DNA from: JAKACA01 sp050010115
GTDB lineage: Bacteria; Actinomycetota; Acidimicrobiia; Acidimicrobiales; Bog-793
Assembly: GCA_050010115.1 (NCBI GenBank)
Contig: JBEKLQ010000068.1
Coordinates: 1 to 21,653, forward strand
Reading direction: 5' to 3'
Length of the DNA: 21,653 bases
Positions 1 to 6,584 of the stretch are shown piece after piece. Positions within the stretch are counted from its first letter, which is position 1, and every line of letters begins with the position of its first letter. The notes below the pieces were generated by a model. It made no database searches, had not been told where the DNA came from, and was given only the letters and a program-made list of their open reading frames with translations. The position numbers and the translations under genes are program-made.

Positions 1-34
1 CGGAACCGCCGCCCATCGGGCTAGCTTCGGCCAT
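1..34 (-). CDS. 5' end of an unidentified gene running off the left edge
   Basis: An ATG at 34-32 on the minus strand is preceded by a strong ribosome binding site, AGGAGG at 47-42, with 7 bases between them. Only eleven codons are visible (MAEASPMGGGS), too few to identify the product. It lies 135 bp downstream of the AAA+ ATPase gene in the same direction, so it may belong to the same element transcription unit. The unusually good Shine-Dalgarno sequence compared with its neighbours suggests a well translated protein. Confidence 0.55.
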   Translation of the reverse strand, partial: MAEASPMGGGS

Positions 35-62
35 GTCGTCACCTCCTCGTAGGTTTCGGCCA

Positions 63-93
63 GGCCTCGGGGTGTTCTCGCACCGCCGAGGCC
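63..93. terminator. Strong stem-loop between the AAA+ gene and the next gene
   Basis: GGCCTCGG at 63-70 pairs with CCGAGGCC at 86-93, and the inner GGTG (71-74) pairs with CACC (81-84) around a six-base loop, leaving a single bulged G at 85. The hairpin sits in the 135-bp gap after the AAA+ ATPase stop. There is no run of T on the minus strand after it. On the plus strand it is followed by ATCTTTCT. It may be a terminator, an attenuator or an operator; the fold is visible but its role is inferred. Confidence 0.4.
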
Positions 94-169
94 ATCTTTC
101 TGAGCGGCGGGAGGGTACCGCACGCCGGCAGCGCCCGCCTCGGATGCTCGACCGCAAGATTCGCGGCGA

Positions 170-2257
170 TCATCGGAGGTTGGACCAATCACCGGTAAGA
201 CCCCGCTCGGCGCTCGACCTGGGCCACCGAATCGCCGAGCCAGCCGAGGGCGGCCGCGGCGACGCGAGCTCGCCGCTGAGCAGCTGGCCGCGGTGGATCG
301 CCTGCTCGATCGCCTCGAGGGCATCGAGGGCTGCGCTCAGCGCTTGCCGTGTGCCTGTCAGGCCCCAGGCTCCGAGCTGAGCAGCCTCGAAGCGACGGCC
401 GGAATGATCGATGTAGCGAACACGCTCGGCGAGTCGTTTGCCCGGCGCCGGAGCCGGCTTGCCGGAGAGCCTGGCCTTAATAGCGGCGCCGATCGGTGGC
501 GGGACGGCAACCTCGAAACGCTCGGAGAGCGGGGCGATCACTCGAAGCCGGGCGAGCTCCGCTAGGACGTCGGCGCCGGCCGATGTCCGGACGCGCTTGA
601 TCGCTCGGGAGATCTCCGACCTCTGGCGCTTGACCGTCGCTCGGGCCTCCCGGAGAGCTTTCTCTGTCGCCCGAGCTTGGGCCTTCCCGTGAACGGCCGC
701 ACTTGCGGCATCTCTCCGGCTCTCGGCCTGCTGCTGTTTGGCATCGGCGATCCGCTCGCTCTCGACTGCCTTCGCGACATCGAGCCCAGCGCGCAACCGA
801 GCGGCGTCGGCGAGCTTCGGAGCAGCGAGCTCCGCCACCTCGACGAGGCCGGCCATCGAGCGAGCATCGCCCGCCTGGTCGCGGAGCGCTCGGAGCTGAT
901 GCCGAACGGCGGCGGCGTATGGCCTCTCTTGTGCGGGGATACCTTGCCGGATCGCTCGCTCGGCATCGTCGAGCCGCGTCCGGAGCTCTTCCCGGCGGCC
1001 GCCGAGCTCGAGTTCATCGGCCGAGCGCGTGACGCGGCGCTGCGCTCTCGCAGCGGTGAGCTCGGCGCGGTGCTCGTCGAGGCGCTCGACGGCAGCGACA
1101 TAGCTGTCCGCTCCGGGCGTGTCGCCCAGCCACCGTCGCCAGGCCTCGACGTCCATCTGCCAGTCGGGCTGAACAACACCCGGGACCGTCTCCCACGCGG
1201 CGAGCACGTCAAGGAGCACCCCGGCCGTCGATGAGCGGAGCGCGTCGGTCCCGCCGAGACGGCCCGCCCGGCCGAGCACGAGACATTCGAGACCGCTCGG
1301 CTGGATCAGATTGCGGCCTTCGGACGTCAGGACGTCGGAGGCCCCGAGCTCCAGGAGACGCCCGTAGTCGTCGTCCGGGAGCTGGCCAAGCGGCGGGCAG
1401 TCGGCGATCGACACGAGCGGGCTCGGGGCCTCGTCTGGTCCGAGATAGGCGCGGACGGCCCGCGGAATGGCTGCGATCTCGGCTTGCGTAAGCGCCGCCG
1501 TCGAGCACGCGACGGACCGCCGGTAGTGGGCGGGGTGAAACTCTCGGGGGAGGCCGAACGAGCCGGAGGGCTCGGCATTGAACGCCACGAGGGCGACGGC
1601 TCGAACGACGATCGTCTCGTCCTCGACGCGGATGCGCGGGGAGTCCTGGAATAACGAAAACGTTCGCTTGCGCACGTCCGGATCGGCCTTGTCCGCCTCG
1701 TCGAGAAATACGAACGGCCGCGACAGGTGCTCGGCCGGAGCGAAGCGCCACTCTCCTCCCGCCACCTGCGAACGTCGGCCGAGCACTTCGCCGGCCGAGA
1801 GGGCGGGCAGGTCTCGACTCACGTCTGCGAAGTCGAGTCCGAGGAACGACGCGACCAGCTGGGCGAGAGTGGTCTTGCCGGTGCCGGTCGGGCCAAACAC
1901 CAGGAAGCCGGGCTGACGGTTTCGTGTCGGCCAGTGGTGACGAAACACCACAGCATCCACGATCAGCCGGGCCATGGCGGCGAGCGGCGCCGGCAAGAGC
2001 TCGCGGGTCATTCTCCCGAGTTCGTCGTCGCCGGTGGACGCGTCCGGCAACACGTGGCGTCGGCCGGCGGCCGTGATGCGCCGGGCCCGCTCGCTGCCTT
2101 CGACGAGACCTAGGCCCGCGAGGCGTTTGAGCGACGCGCTCACGGTGCGCGGGCTCAGCTCCGTCGCGGCAGTCAACTCGCCCGCCCTTTCGGCCCCGGC
2201 CGCCAGCGCTCGAAGGACGGCCCGCTCGCTCGGCGTCGGGACGTCCCGCTCGGCCAT
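170..2257 (-). CDS. MoxR-like AAA+ ATPase with N-terminal winged helix and C-terminal coiled coil
   Basis: The protein is 695 aa from the ATG at 2257; a GTG one codon upstream is possible, but GGAG sits 8 bases before the ATG. Residues about 8-70 look like a MarR/ArsR-type winged helix (repeated S/T-rich helix then LKRLAGLGLVEG). The AAA+ core follows, with Walker A GPTGTGKT at about 122-129, Walker B FVFLDEAD at about 182-189, a sensor-1-like stretch VALVAFN at about 222-228 and a possible arginine finger in HYRRS near 245. Residues about 390-560 are rich in Ala, Arg, Glu and Lys and predicted coiled coil. The closest named group is the MoxR/AAA_5 type, whose members usually remodel partner proteins. 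No von Willebrand partner is visible in the window. It is the third large gene of the leftward element operon. Confidence 0.7.
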   Translation of the reverse strand: MAERDVPTPSERAVLRALAAGAERAGELTAATELSPRTVSASLKRLAGLGLVEGSERARRITAAGRRHVLPDASTGDDELGRMTRELLPAPLAAMARLIVDAVVFRHHWPTRNRQPGFLVFGPTGTGKTTLAQLVASFLGLDFADVSRDLPALSAGEVLGRRSQVAGGEWRFAPAEHLSRPFVFLDEADKADPDVRKRTFSLFQDSPRIRVEDETIVVRAVALVAFNAEPSGSFGLPREFHPAHYRRSVACSTAALTQAEIAAIPRAVRAYLGPDEAPSPLVSIADCPPLGQLPDDDYGRLLELGASDVLTSEGRNLIQPSGLECLVLGRAGRLGGTDALRSSTAGVLLDVLAAWETVPGVVQPDWQMDVEAWRRWLGDTPGADSYVAAVERLDEHRAELTAARAQRRVTRSADELELGGRREELRTRLDDAERAIRQGIPAQERPYAAAVRHQLRALRDQAGDARSMAGLVEVAELAAPKLADAARLRAGLDVAKAVESERIADAKQQQAESRRDAASAAVHGKAQARATEKALREARATVKRQRSEISRAIKRVRTSAGADVLAELARLRVIAPLSERFEVAVPPPIGAAIKARLSGKPAPAPGKRLAERVRYIDHSGRRFEAAQLGAWGLTGTRQALSAALDALEAIEQAIHRGQLLSGELASPRPPSAGSAIRWPRSSAERGLTGDWSNLR

Positions 2258-2558
2258 CACAGACGCTCCGCCGATGGTGCTGACACCGTTGCGGATTCCC
2301 CGAAATCGGGCGCCGACTGCCCCAACACCATTGCCGACTCGCGGTAAGCGCAGCTGCTGTGAAGCTGTGACCAGGGAGCTTGTCGCAGCAGGTTGGCGGC
2401 ACGTGCCGATTGCCGGACGAAGGGCCTGCCGAGACCGGACCGGGCTCCGGACAACCCGATTTCGGTACGGCGATGATGGCTGGTGACCGCGGCCACCACA
2501 GCCACTAGCCGCGGAGGGCAGTCCCCGGAGCGCCGGCGGTGGGCGGACGGCAGGGAAG
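2258..2558. promoter_or_regulatory. 301-bp gap with an inverted pair of CCCGATTTCGG 11-mers
   Basis: No open frame here is convincing as a gene. CCCGATTTCGG occurs at 2455-2465, and its exact reverse complement CCGAAATCGGG at 2300-2310. Each copy is itself nearly palindromic (at 2299-2310, CCCGA and TCGGG flank AA). Such paired imperfect palindromes upstream of a gene are typical operator layout. The region lies between the methyltransferase stop and the ATPase start, so it most likely controls the AAA+ gene. A single near copy of the 9-mer found further right (GCGGACGGC) lies near 2543-2551. No clear -35/-10 boxes were recognised. Confidence 0.4.
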
Positions 2559-3812
2559 TCACCTGCGCTGCCCCCGAGCTGGCGGAGCTGCTCCGAGCCG
2601 CGCCAGAGCTGTCGCGATCGAACGCGGGTCGATGTCGCATCCGATGAATCGACGGCTTTCCGCCACCGCGGCTACGGCGGTCGTCCCGGAGCCGAGGAAC
2701 GGGTCGCAGACGAGCTCCCCCGGGTGGGAGCACGACCGGACGAGTGCAGCCACCGGTCCGAGAGCCTGCTCCCACGGGTGCGCCGCCTTCGCCGGCACCG
2801 CCTCGCTCGTGAGCGTGTCATCGATCCAGCCGCGGGGCTCGTAGCGGCCGGCCGAGAAGAGGAGCACCGGCCGATTGCCGCTTCGCACTCGGTAGGCCCG
2901 GATGCGACTCTGGCGCCCCGGTTGCACGATGACGCCGCACCAGACGTAGACGAGCTGCTCGCCCAGGCGCTCGATGACCTCCGGAAGGTGGAGCTTGCCC
3001 GCGTAACAGGCGAGCAGCCGACCTGGGCGCAAGACCCGGGCGGCGAAGGCGCTCAACTCCGAATGGAGCGGCATCGCGTCCTCGCTATACGGCGGGTCGG
3101 CCAGCATGAAATCGACGCTCGCCGGCGGAAGCTCGAGGTCGCGGAAGGCGCAGCACTCGATTCGCCAAGTCGAGTCTGAGTTTGTCGAACCTGTCGCGCC
3201 GCCCGCCGTCGAGAGGCGGGCGTTTCGAGCATGGCGCTCCGCCTGGGCAAGGTTCATCGCGCGAGCGGGTGCCTGGTCCCCGAGCTCGAGGAGGGCGCTC
3301 CGGGCTCGGCGCTCGTCGCGGTCGCTCGCCACGGCGATTGATGGCGACCCGGCCAACCGCGATGGATAACACTTACCGTCGGCACCGTTGACGAACGCAG
3401 GTGTTGCGTCTACAACACCTGCGAGGTCCCGCCAGACGGTCGCCGGGTCAATGTCGAGCTCGCTCGCAATTCGTCGGATGCTCCATCCCTGGCCGCGCAG
3501 GTCGGCCTCGATCCCGGCGCGTTCCCCCCGCCCGAGGTGGCGGCGCACGAGATTCAGCCTCAGTGCGTGAGCGGTCCTCGCCGCGTCGTCCGGGAATGAT
3601 CGGACGATCCGGGGATAGGGCGGCAGCTTGACGCCCTCGGCACGGAGCTCCGTCCACGCCCGGAGCCGGTGGTGCCCATCGAGCACCTGGCCAGCCTCGT
3701 CGAGCTCGATCGGCACGAGCACGCCTCGCCGGGCGATGTCGGTCTTGAGTACCGCGAACTCGCCGGGGAGCAGCTCGGGGAGCAGCTGGAATCGGCCCGC
3801 TGTTCCGGTCAT
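2559..3812 (-). CDS. ParB-like nuclease / HTH / DNA methyltransferase fusion
   Basis: This is a 417-aa protein if started at the ATG at 3812. An open frame continues to 4064, but that stretch runs through the 9-mer repeat array and is unlike any domain. Residues about 7-85 form a ParB/Srx-type domain with VLDGHHRLRAW at about 43-53. A helix-turn-helix with RRIASELDIDPATVWRDL follows at about 113-130, then a DGKCYPSR motif. The C-terminal half is an amino-methyltransferase with DPPY at 239-242 (motif IV), HPWEQ at 345-349, and DPFLGSGTT at 370-378 (motif I). Motif IV before motif I is the beta-class order seen in N4-cytosine and N6-adenine methylases. No cognate restriction nuclease is next to it, so it is probably an orphan methylase. 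The ParB/HTH part may target it to specific DNA. Both domains are clear; the modified base and site are unknown. Confidence 0.85.
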   Translation of the reverse strand: MTGTAGRFQLLPELLPGEFAVLKTDIARRGVLVPIELDEAGQVLDGHHRLRAWTELRAEGVKLPPYPRIVRSFPDDAARTAHALRLNLVRRHLGRGERAGIEADLRGQGWSIRRIASELDIDPATVWRDLAGVVDATPAFVNGADGKCYPSRLAGSPSIAVASDRDERRARSALLELGDQAPARAMNLAQAERHARNARLSTAGGATGSTNSDSTWRIECCAFRDLELPPASVDFMLADPPYSEDAMPLHSELSAFAARVLRPGRLLACYAGKLHLPEVIERLGEQLVYVWCGVIVQPGRQSRIRAYRVRSGNRPVLLFSAGRYEPRGWIDDTLTSEAVPAKAAHPWEQALGPVAALVRSCSHPGELVCDPFLGSGTTAVAAVAESRRFIGCDIDPRSIATALARLGAAPPARGQRR

Positions 3813-4155
3813 CGACCGCCGACCCGGTAATTCCCAAATTCGCAGAGTGGGGGGGAGACCGTCCGCACCGTCCGCACCGTCCGCCAAGGGTGGCGCCACG
3901 TCGCTGACCAGGGACGTCGCCGGACGGCGGTGGCGGACGGTGTGACCGAGCACCACCCTTGCGACAGATCTCTGCACCGTTCGCCCGATTGGCGGGTGGC
4001 GGACGGTGCGGCCAGCAGGCGGACGGTAGGCGGACGGTTGTGAGGCGCGACCGTCCGCCCCCAACGGTGCAGATCAAAGCCGCAATCCGGCCATGGGCGG
4101 ACGGTGCGGACGGTTGCGTCCTCCCTCTCCCATGGAAGTAGAAGAGAACGAGGCA
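3813..4155. repeat. Iteron-like array: ten exact copies of GCGGACGGT
   Basis: The 343-bp gap between the primase gene and the ParB-methyltransferase gene is dominated by one 9-mer. In the GCGGACGGT orientation it lies at 3933-3941, 3999-4007, 4019-4027, 4030-4038, 4097-4105 and 4106-4114. As ACCGTCCGC it lies at 3858-3866, 3867-3875 and 3876-3884 (a perfect tandem triplet) and 4050-4058. Near copies are at 3921-3929 and 3976-3984. TGCACCGTT at 3973-3981 is also mirrored by AACGGTGCA at 4063-4071. Arrays like this serve as iterons of plasmid origins, partition sites or operator clusters. The position beside a primase and a ParB-domain gene fits an origin or partition site; the function is inferred. 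Confidence 0.75.
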
Positions 4156-6318
4156 TCATCGTTCGCTCTCGGCCGGCTCGACCCATTCAAGCTGCCACTT
4201 GCGCTCTCTTCGCTTGCCTTGCGGGCCCAGCTTGACAACCGACAGACCCGCGTCACGCAGACCCGGTGCCGTGCGCTGGAGATGAGACGACGCCGCTCGT
4301 GGCGTCGCCGGCCAGCTCCTCGGCCGGCGCCAGCCGTCCTCGTTCGCTGCCTGGAGCTCGTCGAGCAGCGTCGAGAGCGATCCCAGCCACGGCCGGTCGC
4401 GAGTCTCCATGAATGCGAGGATGGCTTGGGCGAATGGCGATGCACCGAGAGCCGCATCGCTCGCGCTCTGTTTCGCTGCATCGATAGCGGCGGCCATCGT
4501 GCCCGGAGCCAGCCCGAGAGCGGGCTCCGCGGCTACGGCGATCCGAGCGGCGTCCAGCATCCGAGGTTGGCTCGCGAGGTGAACGTTGCGAGCGCCGGCC
4601 AGCCCGGCCACGAGAGCGTCAAGCAAAGTGGCCAATAGGGCCGGTCGATCCTGATCGAACTCGGCGCGGAGCTGCGCCTCGTCACGGCGCTCGGACGCGG
4701 CGATGCGAGGTGCCTCGACCAGGTAGGAACGATCGAGCAGGTCCGGTCGACCGGCTGCCTCGTCGATCCCCGTCAACAGGATGGGTCGGGCGCCGTCGAA
4801 GACCTCCTCGTCGCGATTGGTGTAGAGGGCTCGGATGCCGAAACCCTCACCGCTGGCGAGCCGGCAGAGGGCGTCCGACATCCTCGGCTCGATGCCCGAC
4901 AGGTTGTCGAATCCGAGCACGTAGTTGTTGTGGGCACAGACCATGAGATCGCGCTCGTCATGGGAGAGGCCGCGAAGGGCGGCTTTGGCAGGATCGATGA
5001 GCCCGCGAAGGAACCTCGCGGTGTTTGTCTTCGCGGAGCCCTGCTCGCCGTGGATGGTGAGCACCGGAAACGGCCCTTTACCGGCGAGGGCCGCGACAGC
5101 CCACGCGAGCATGAGTGGTCGACAGGAGTCGGTCGCGTGGAGATAGCTCCAGAAGCGATCGGGCCCATCGCCAGCTCGCTCCGGAACGGGTAGCGCTTGC
5201 ATGGTGCGGGATCGGCGAAAGCGGGCCGGCAGCGCGTCATCTGCCACCCGCCAGCCATCTGTCGAAACCACGATTGCGCGGCCGGTGGTGTCACCGAGGT
5301 CGATGAACACCTCCGGCCCGATGCGAGCTATCCGGTAGTGCACGGCTCGTGGGCGCTCCTCCGACGCGACAGCCGAAACTGAACGCACCACGTCTTTCCA
5401 GACTGCCGAGGACGGCACCTTCGGCCTGCTCCCACGCTTGCCCCGGTCGCTACGAACTGCATTGAGGATCACGCGCTCGAAGTCACGATCGTCGACGTCG
5501 AACGTCCGGACGGCCGGCGACACGGGCGGCCTAACCGTTGCAAACGCAGAGCCCCCCTCATCGCAGAAGAGTTCGATGGCGCCCGCGTCGACGAGTTCGA
5601 GGACGAAGCGGTACAGCTCGTCCGCCACACTTCGACCTGTGCCCGTGTCAGGCTTGATCGGAATCGGGTCTGGACTGGGAAGCGGCTTCCACGCCTCCTC
5701 AGCCTCGGCCAGGCGCCAAAGATCGTCCTCTGTACCGCCCGCGGCGAGAAAGTCTGAGAGGTCGCCGTGGTCCGGTAATCGTGGGAGCACCACGAGCCGA
5801 GACTCGATTCCAATCGCGCTGACCACCGCAGCCACCTTCTCCGCGTGAATGCGACCCGGCTCGTCGTTGTCGGGAAGGATCAGCAGGCGCCGGATTCCCC
5901 GTAGTTGCACGTCGAGATCGACCGGCAAAGGTGCGCTCACACCGCCGACCGTGGTGGCGGTGAGACCGATTGCGCGTGCTGCTTCGGCGTCCTTCTCGCC
6001 CTCGACCCACCAAAGGTCGCCCTCGCCCCCCTCTGCGCACTGGATGATCTCGGGCAGCCGATAGAGAACATCGCGCATGCCGTCCGGGCGCTTATACACG
6101 GCCATGCGACACGCCCCGGGCTTCGGCCAGCGCTGACGAAATGTCTTGGCCTCCGGTGCCCCGGGGTCAGCTTGGTAGCGCGCTGATTCTTTGACGGTGC
6201 GCCCAGACTCGTCGCAATACTGGTAGACGCTCCGAAGCTTGTACCCGCGGATCGCTGGCCAAGGCGACAAGATCGCCTCGGAGGAACTTCCGGTCATCAA
6301 TGGAGCAGACGTGCTCAT
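4156..6318 (-). CDS. TOPRIM primase / P-loop ATPase replication protein
   Basis: The protein is 720 aa from the ATG at 6318; that start overlaps the stop of the preceding HTH gene as ATGA, so I prefer it to the 53-codon longer frame, whose extra N-terminus is Arg-rich and featureless. Residues about 30-75 (VYQYCDESGRTVKESARY) resemble the N-terminus of phage primases. A TOPRIM fold follows, with VEGEKD at 105-110 and LILPDNDEPGR at 146-156 supplying the metal-binding acidic residues. The second half has a P-loop, GEQGSAKT at 424-431, and a Walker-B-like YVLGFDN at 466-472, typical of ATPases attached to such primases. The C-terminus (about 670-712) looks like a winged helix. It would drive replication of the excised element. 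The classic CHC2 zinc finger and the catalytic polymerase core of DnaG are not evident. Confidence 0.75.
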   Translation of the reverse strand: MSTSAPLMTGSSSEAILSPWPAIRGYKLRSVYQYCDESGRTVKESARYQADPGAPEAKTFRQRWPKPGACRMAVYKRPDGMRDVLYRLPEIIQCAEGGEGDLWWVEGEKDAEAARAIGLTATTVGGVSAPLPVDLDVQLRGIRRLLILPDNDEPGRIHAEKVAAVVSAIGIESRLVVLPRLPDHGDLSDFLAAGGTEDDLWRLAEAEEAWKPLPSPDPIPIKPDTGTGRSVADELYRFVLELVDAGAIELFCDEGGSAFATVRPPVSPAVRTFDVDDRDFERVILNAVRSDRGKRGSRPKVPSSAVWKDVVRSVSAVASEERPRAVHYRIARIGPEVFIDLGDTTGRAIVVSTDGWRVADDALPARFRRSRTMQALPVPERAGDGPDRFWSYLHATDSCRPLMLAWAVAALAGKGPFPVLTIHGEQGSAKTNTARFLRGLIDPAKAALRGLSHDERDLMVCAHNNYVLGFDNLSGIEPRMSDALCRLASGEGFGIRALYTNRDEEVFDGARPILLTGIDEAAGRPDLLDRSYLVEAPRIAASERRDEAQLRAEFDQDRPALLATLLDALVAGLAGARNVHLASQPRMLDAARIAVAAEPALGLAPGTMAAAIDAAKQSASDAALGASPFAQAILAFMETRDRPWLGSLSTLLDELQAANEDGWRRPRSWPATPRAASSHLQRTAPGLRDAGLSVVKLGPQGKRRERKWQLEWVEPAESER

Positions 6319-6524
6319 GCAGCCGGGTCCGAGCCCTGAATACGCATCTGTTCCGCGATGTAAGCCTCGACGGCCAGCACGGGAACGCGGCGCGCGCGCC
6401 CGATGACGATGCTTCGGAGAGCGCCCTCGTGAATCAATCGGTAGACGATCGGTCGGCTGACGTGGAGGCACTCGCACGTCTCGTCAATTGTGAGCAACAG
6501 GCGGCTCTCACCGTGAGTAGACAT
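6315..6524 (-). CDS. Excisionase-family small HTH protein
   Basis: This is a 69-aa protein of the MerR-like/excisionase HTH_17 type: LTIDETCECLHVSRPIVYRL at about 11-30 is the helix-turn-helix, and the segment after it carries IVIGRARRVPVLAVEAYI, the usual wing and closing helix. Proteins of this family bend DNA to favour excision by a tyrosine integrase, or act as small regulators. It heads the leftward operon and its TGA overlaps the ATG of the primase gene by 4 bp, so the two are probably translated together. No strong Shine-Dalgarno precedes the ATG at 6524. It could equally be a transcriptional regulator, since no integrase is present in the window to confirm an Xis role. Confidence 0.75.
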   Translation of the reverse strand: MSTHGESRLLLTIDETCECLHVSRPIVYRLIHEGALRSIVIGRARRVPVLAVEAYIAEQMRIQGSDPAA

Positions 6525-6584
6525 GCGATGACGTAACCACGGCCGACTAGTTGCAGCACGGATCGTCCGGGGAACTACTGCGGG
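6525..6584. promoter_or_regulatory. 60-bp divergent intergenic region
   Basis: This short spacer separates the leftward excisionase/primase operon from the rightward multi-HTH gene and must hold or overlap both promoters. It contains the palindrome ACTAGT and a CGGA-TCG-TCCG inverted repeat around 6559-6569. TTGCAG at 6551-6556 is a possible -35 for the rightward gene, but the matching -10 is poor and too close to the start codon. A switch in which the multi-HTH protein represses the divergent operon is the usual arrangement in phages and ICEs; here it is inference. Confidence 0.4.

Noticed and set aside
1906..1912. CGGGCTG as the missing tRNA 3' acceptor strand
   Set aside because: It is inside the AAA+ coding sequence and not followed by a T arm; similar 7-mers recur by chance elsewhere in this GC-rich window.
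1209..2402. 397-codon minus-strand frame in the AAA+ region
   Set aside because: It is a different frame of the AAA+ gene with Arg/Pro-rich composition; the true frame has Walker A and B motifs.
3813..4064. N-terminal extension of the ParB-methylase with repeated ADG
   Set aside because: The ADG repeats come only from reading the 9-mer array; other copies are in different frames and orientations, and the ParB domain starts just after the ATG at 3812.
6551..6579. sigma70-type promoter TTGCAG with a 17-bp spacer
   Set aside because: The -10 matches only three of six positions and would lie five bases before the ATG, so I do not call it.
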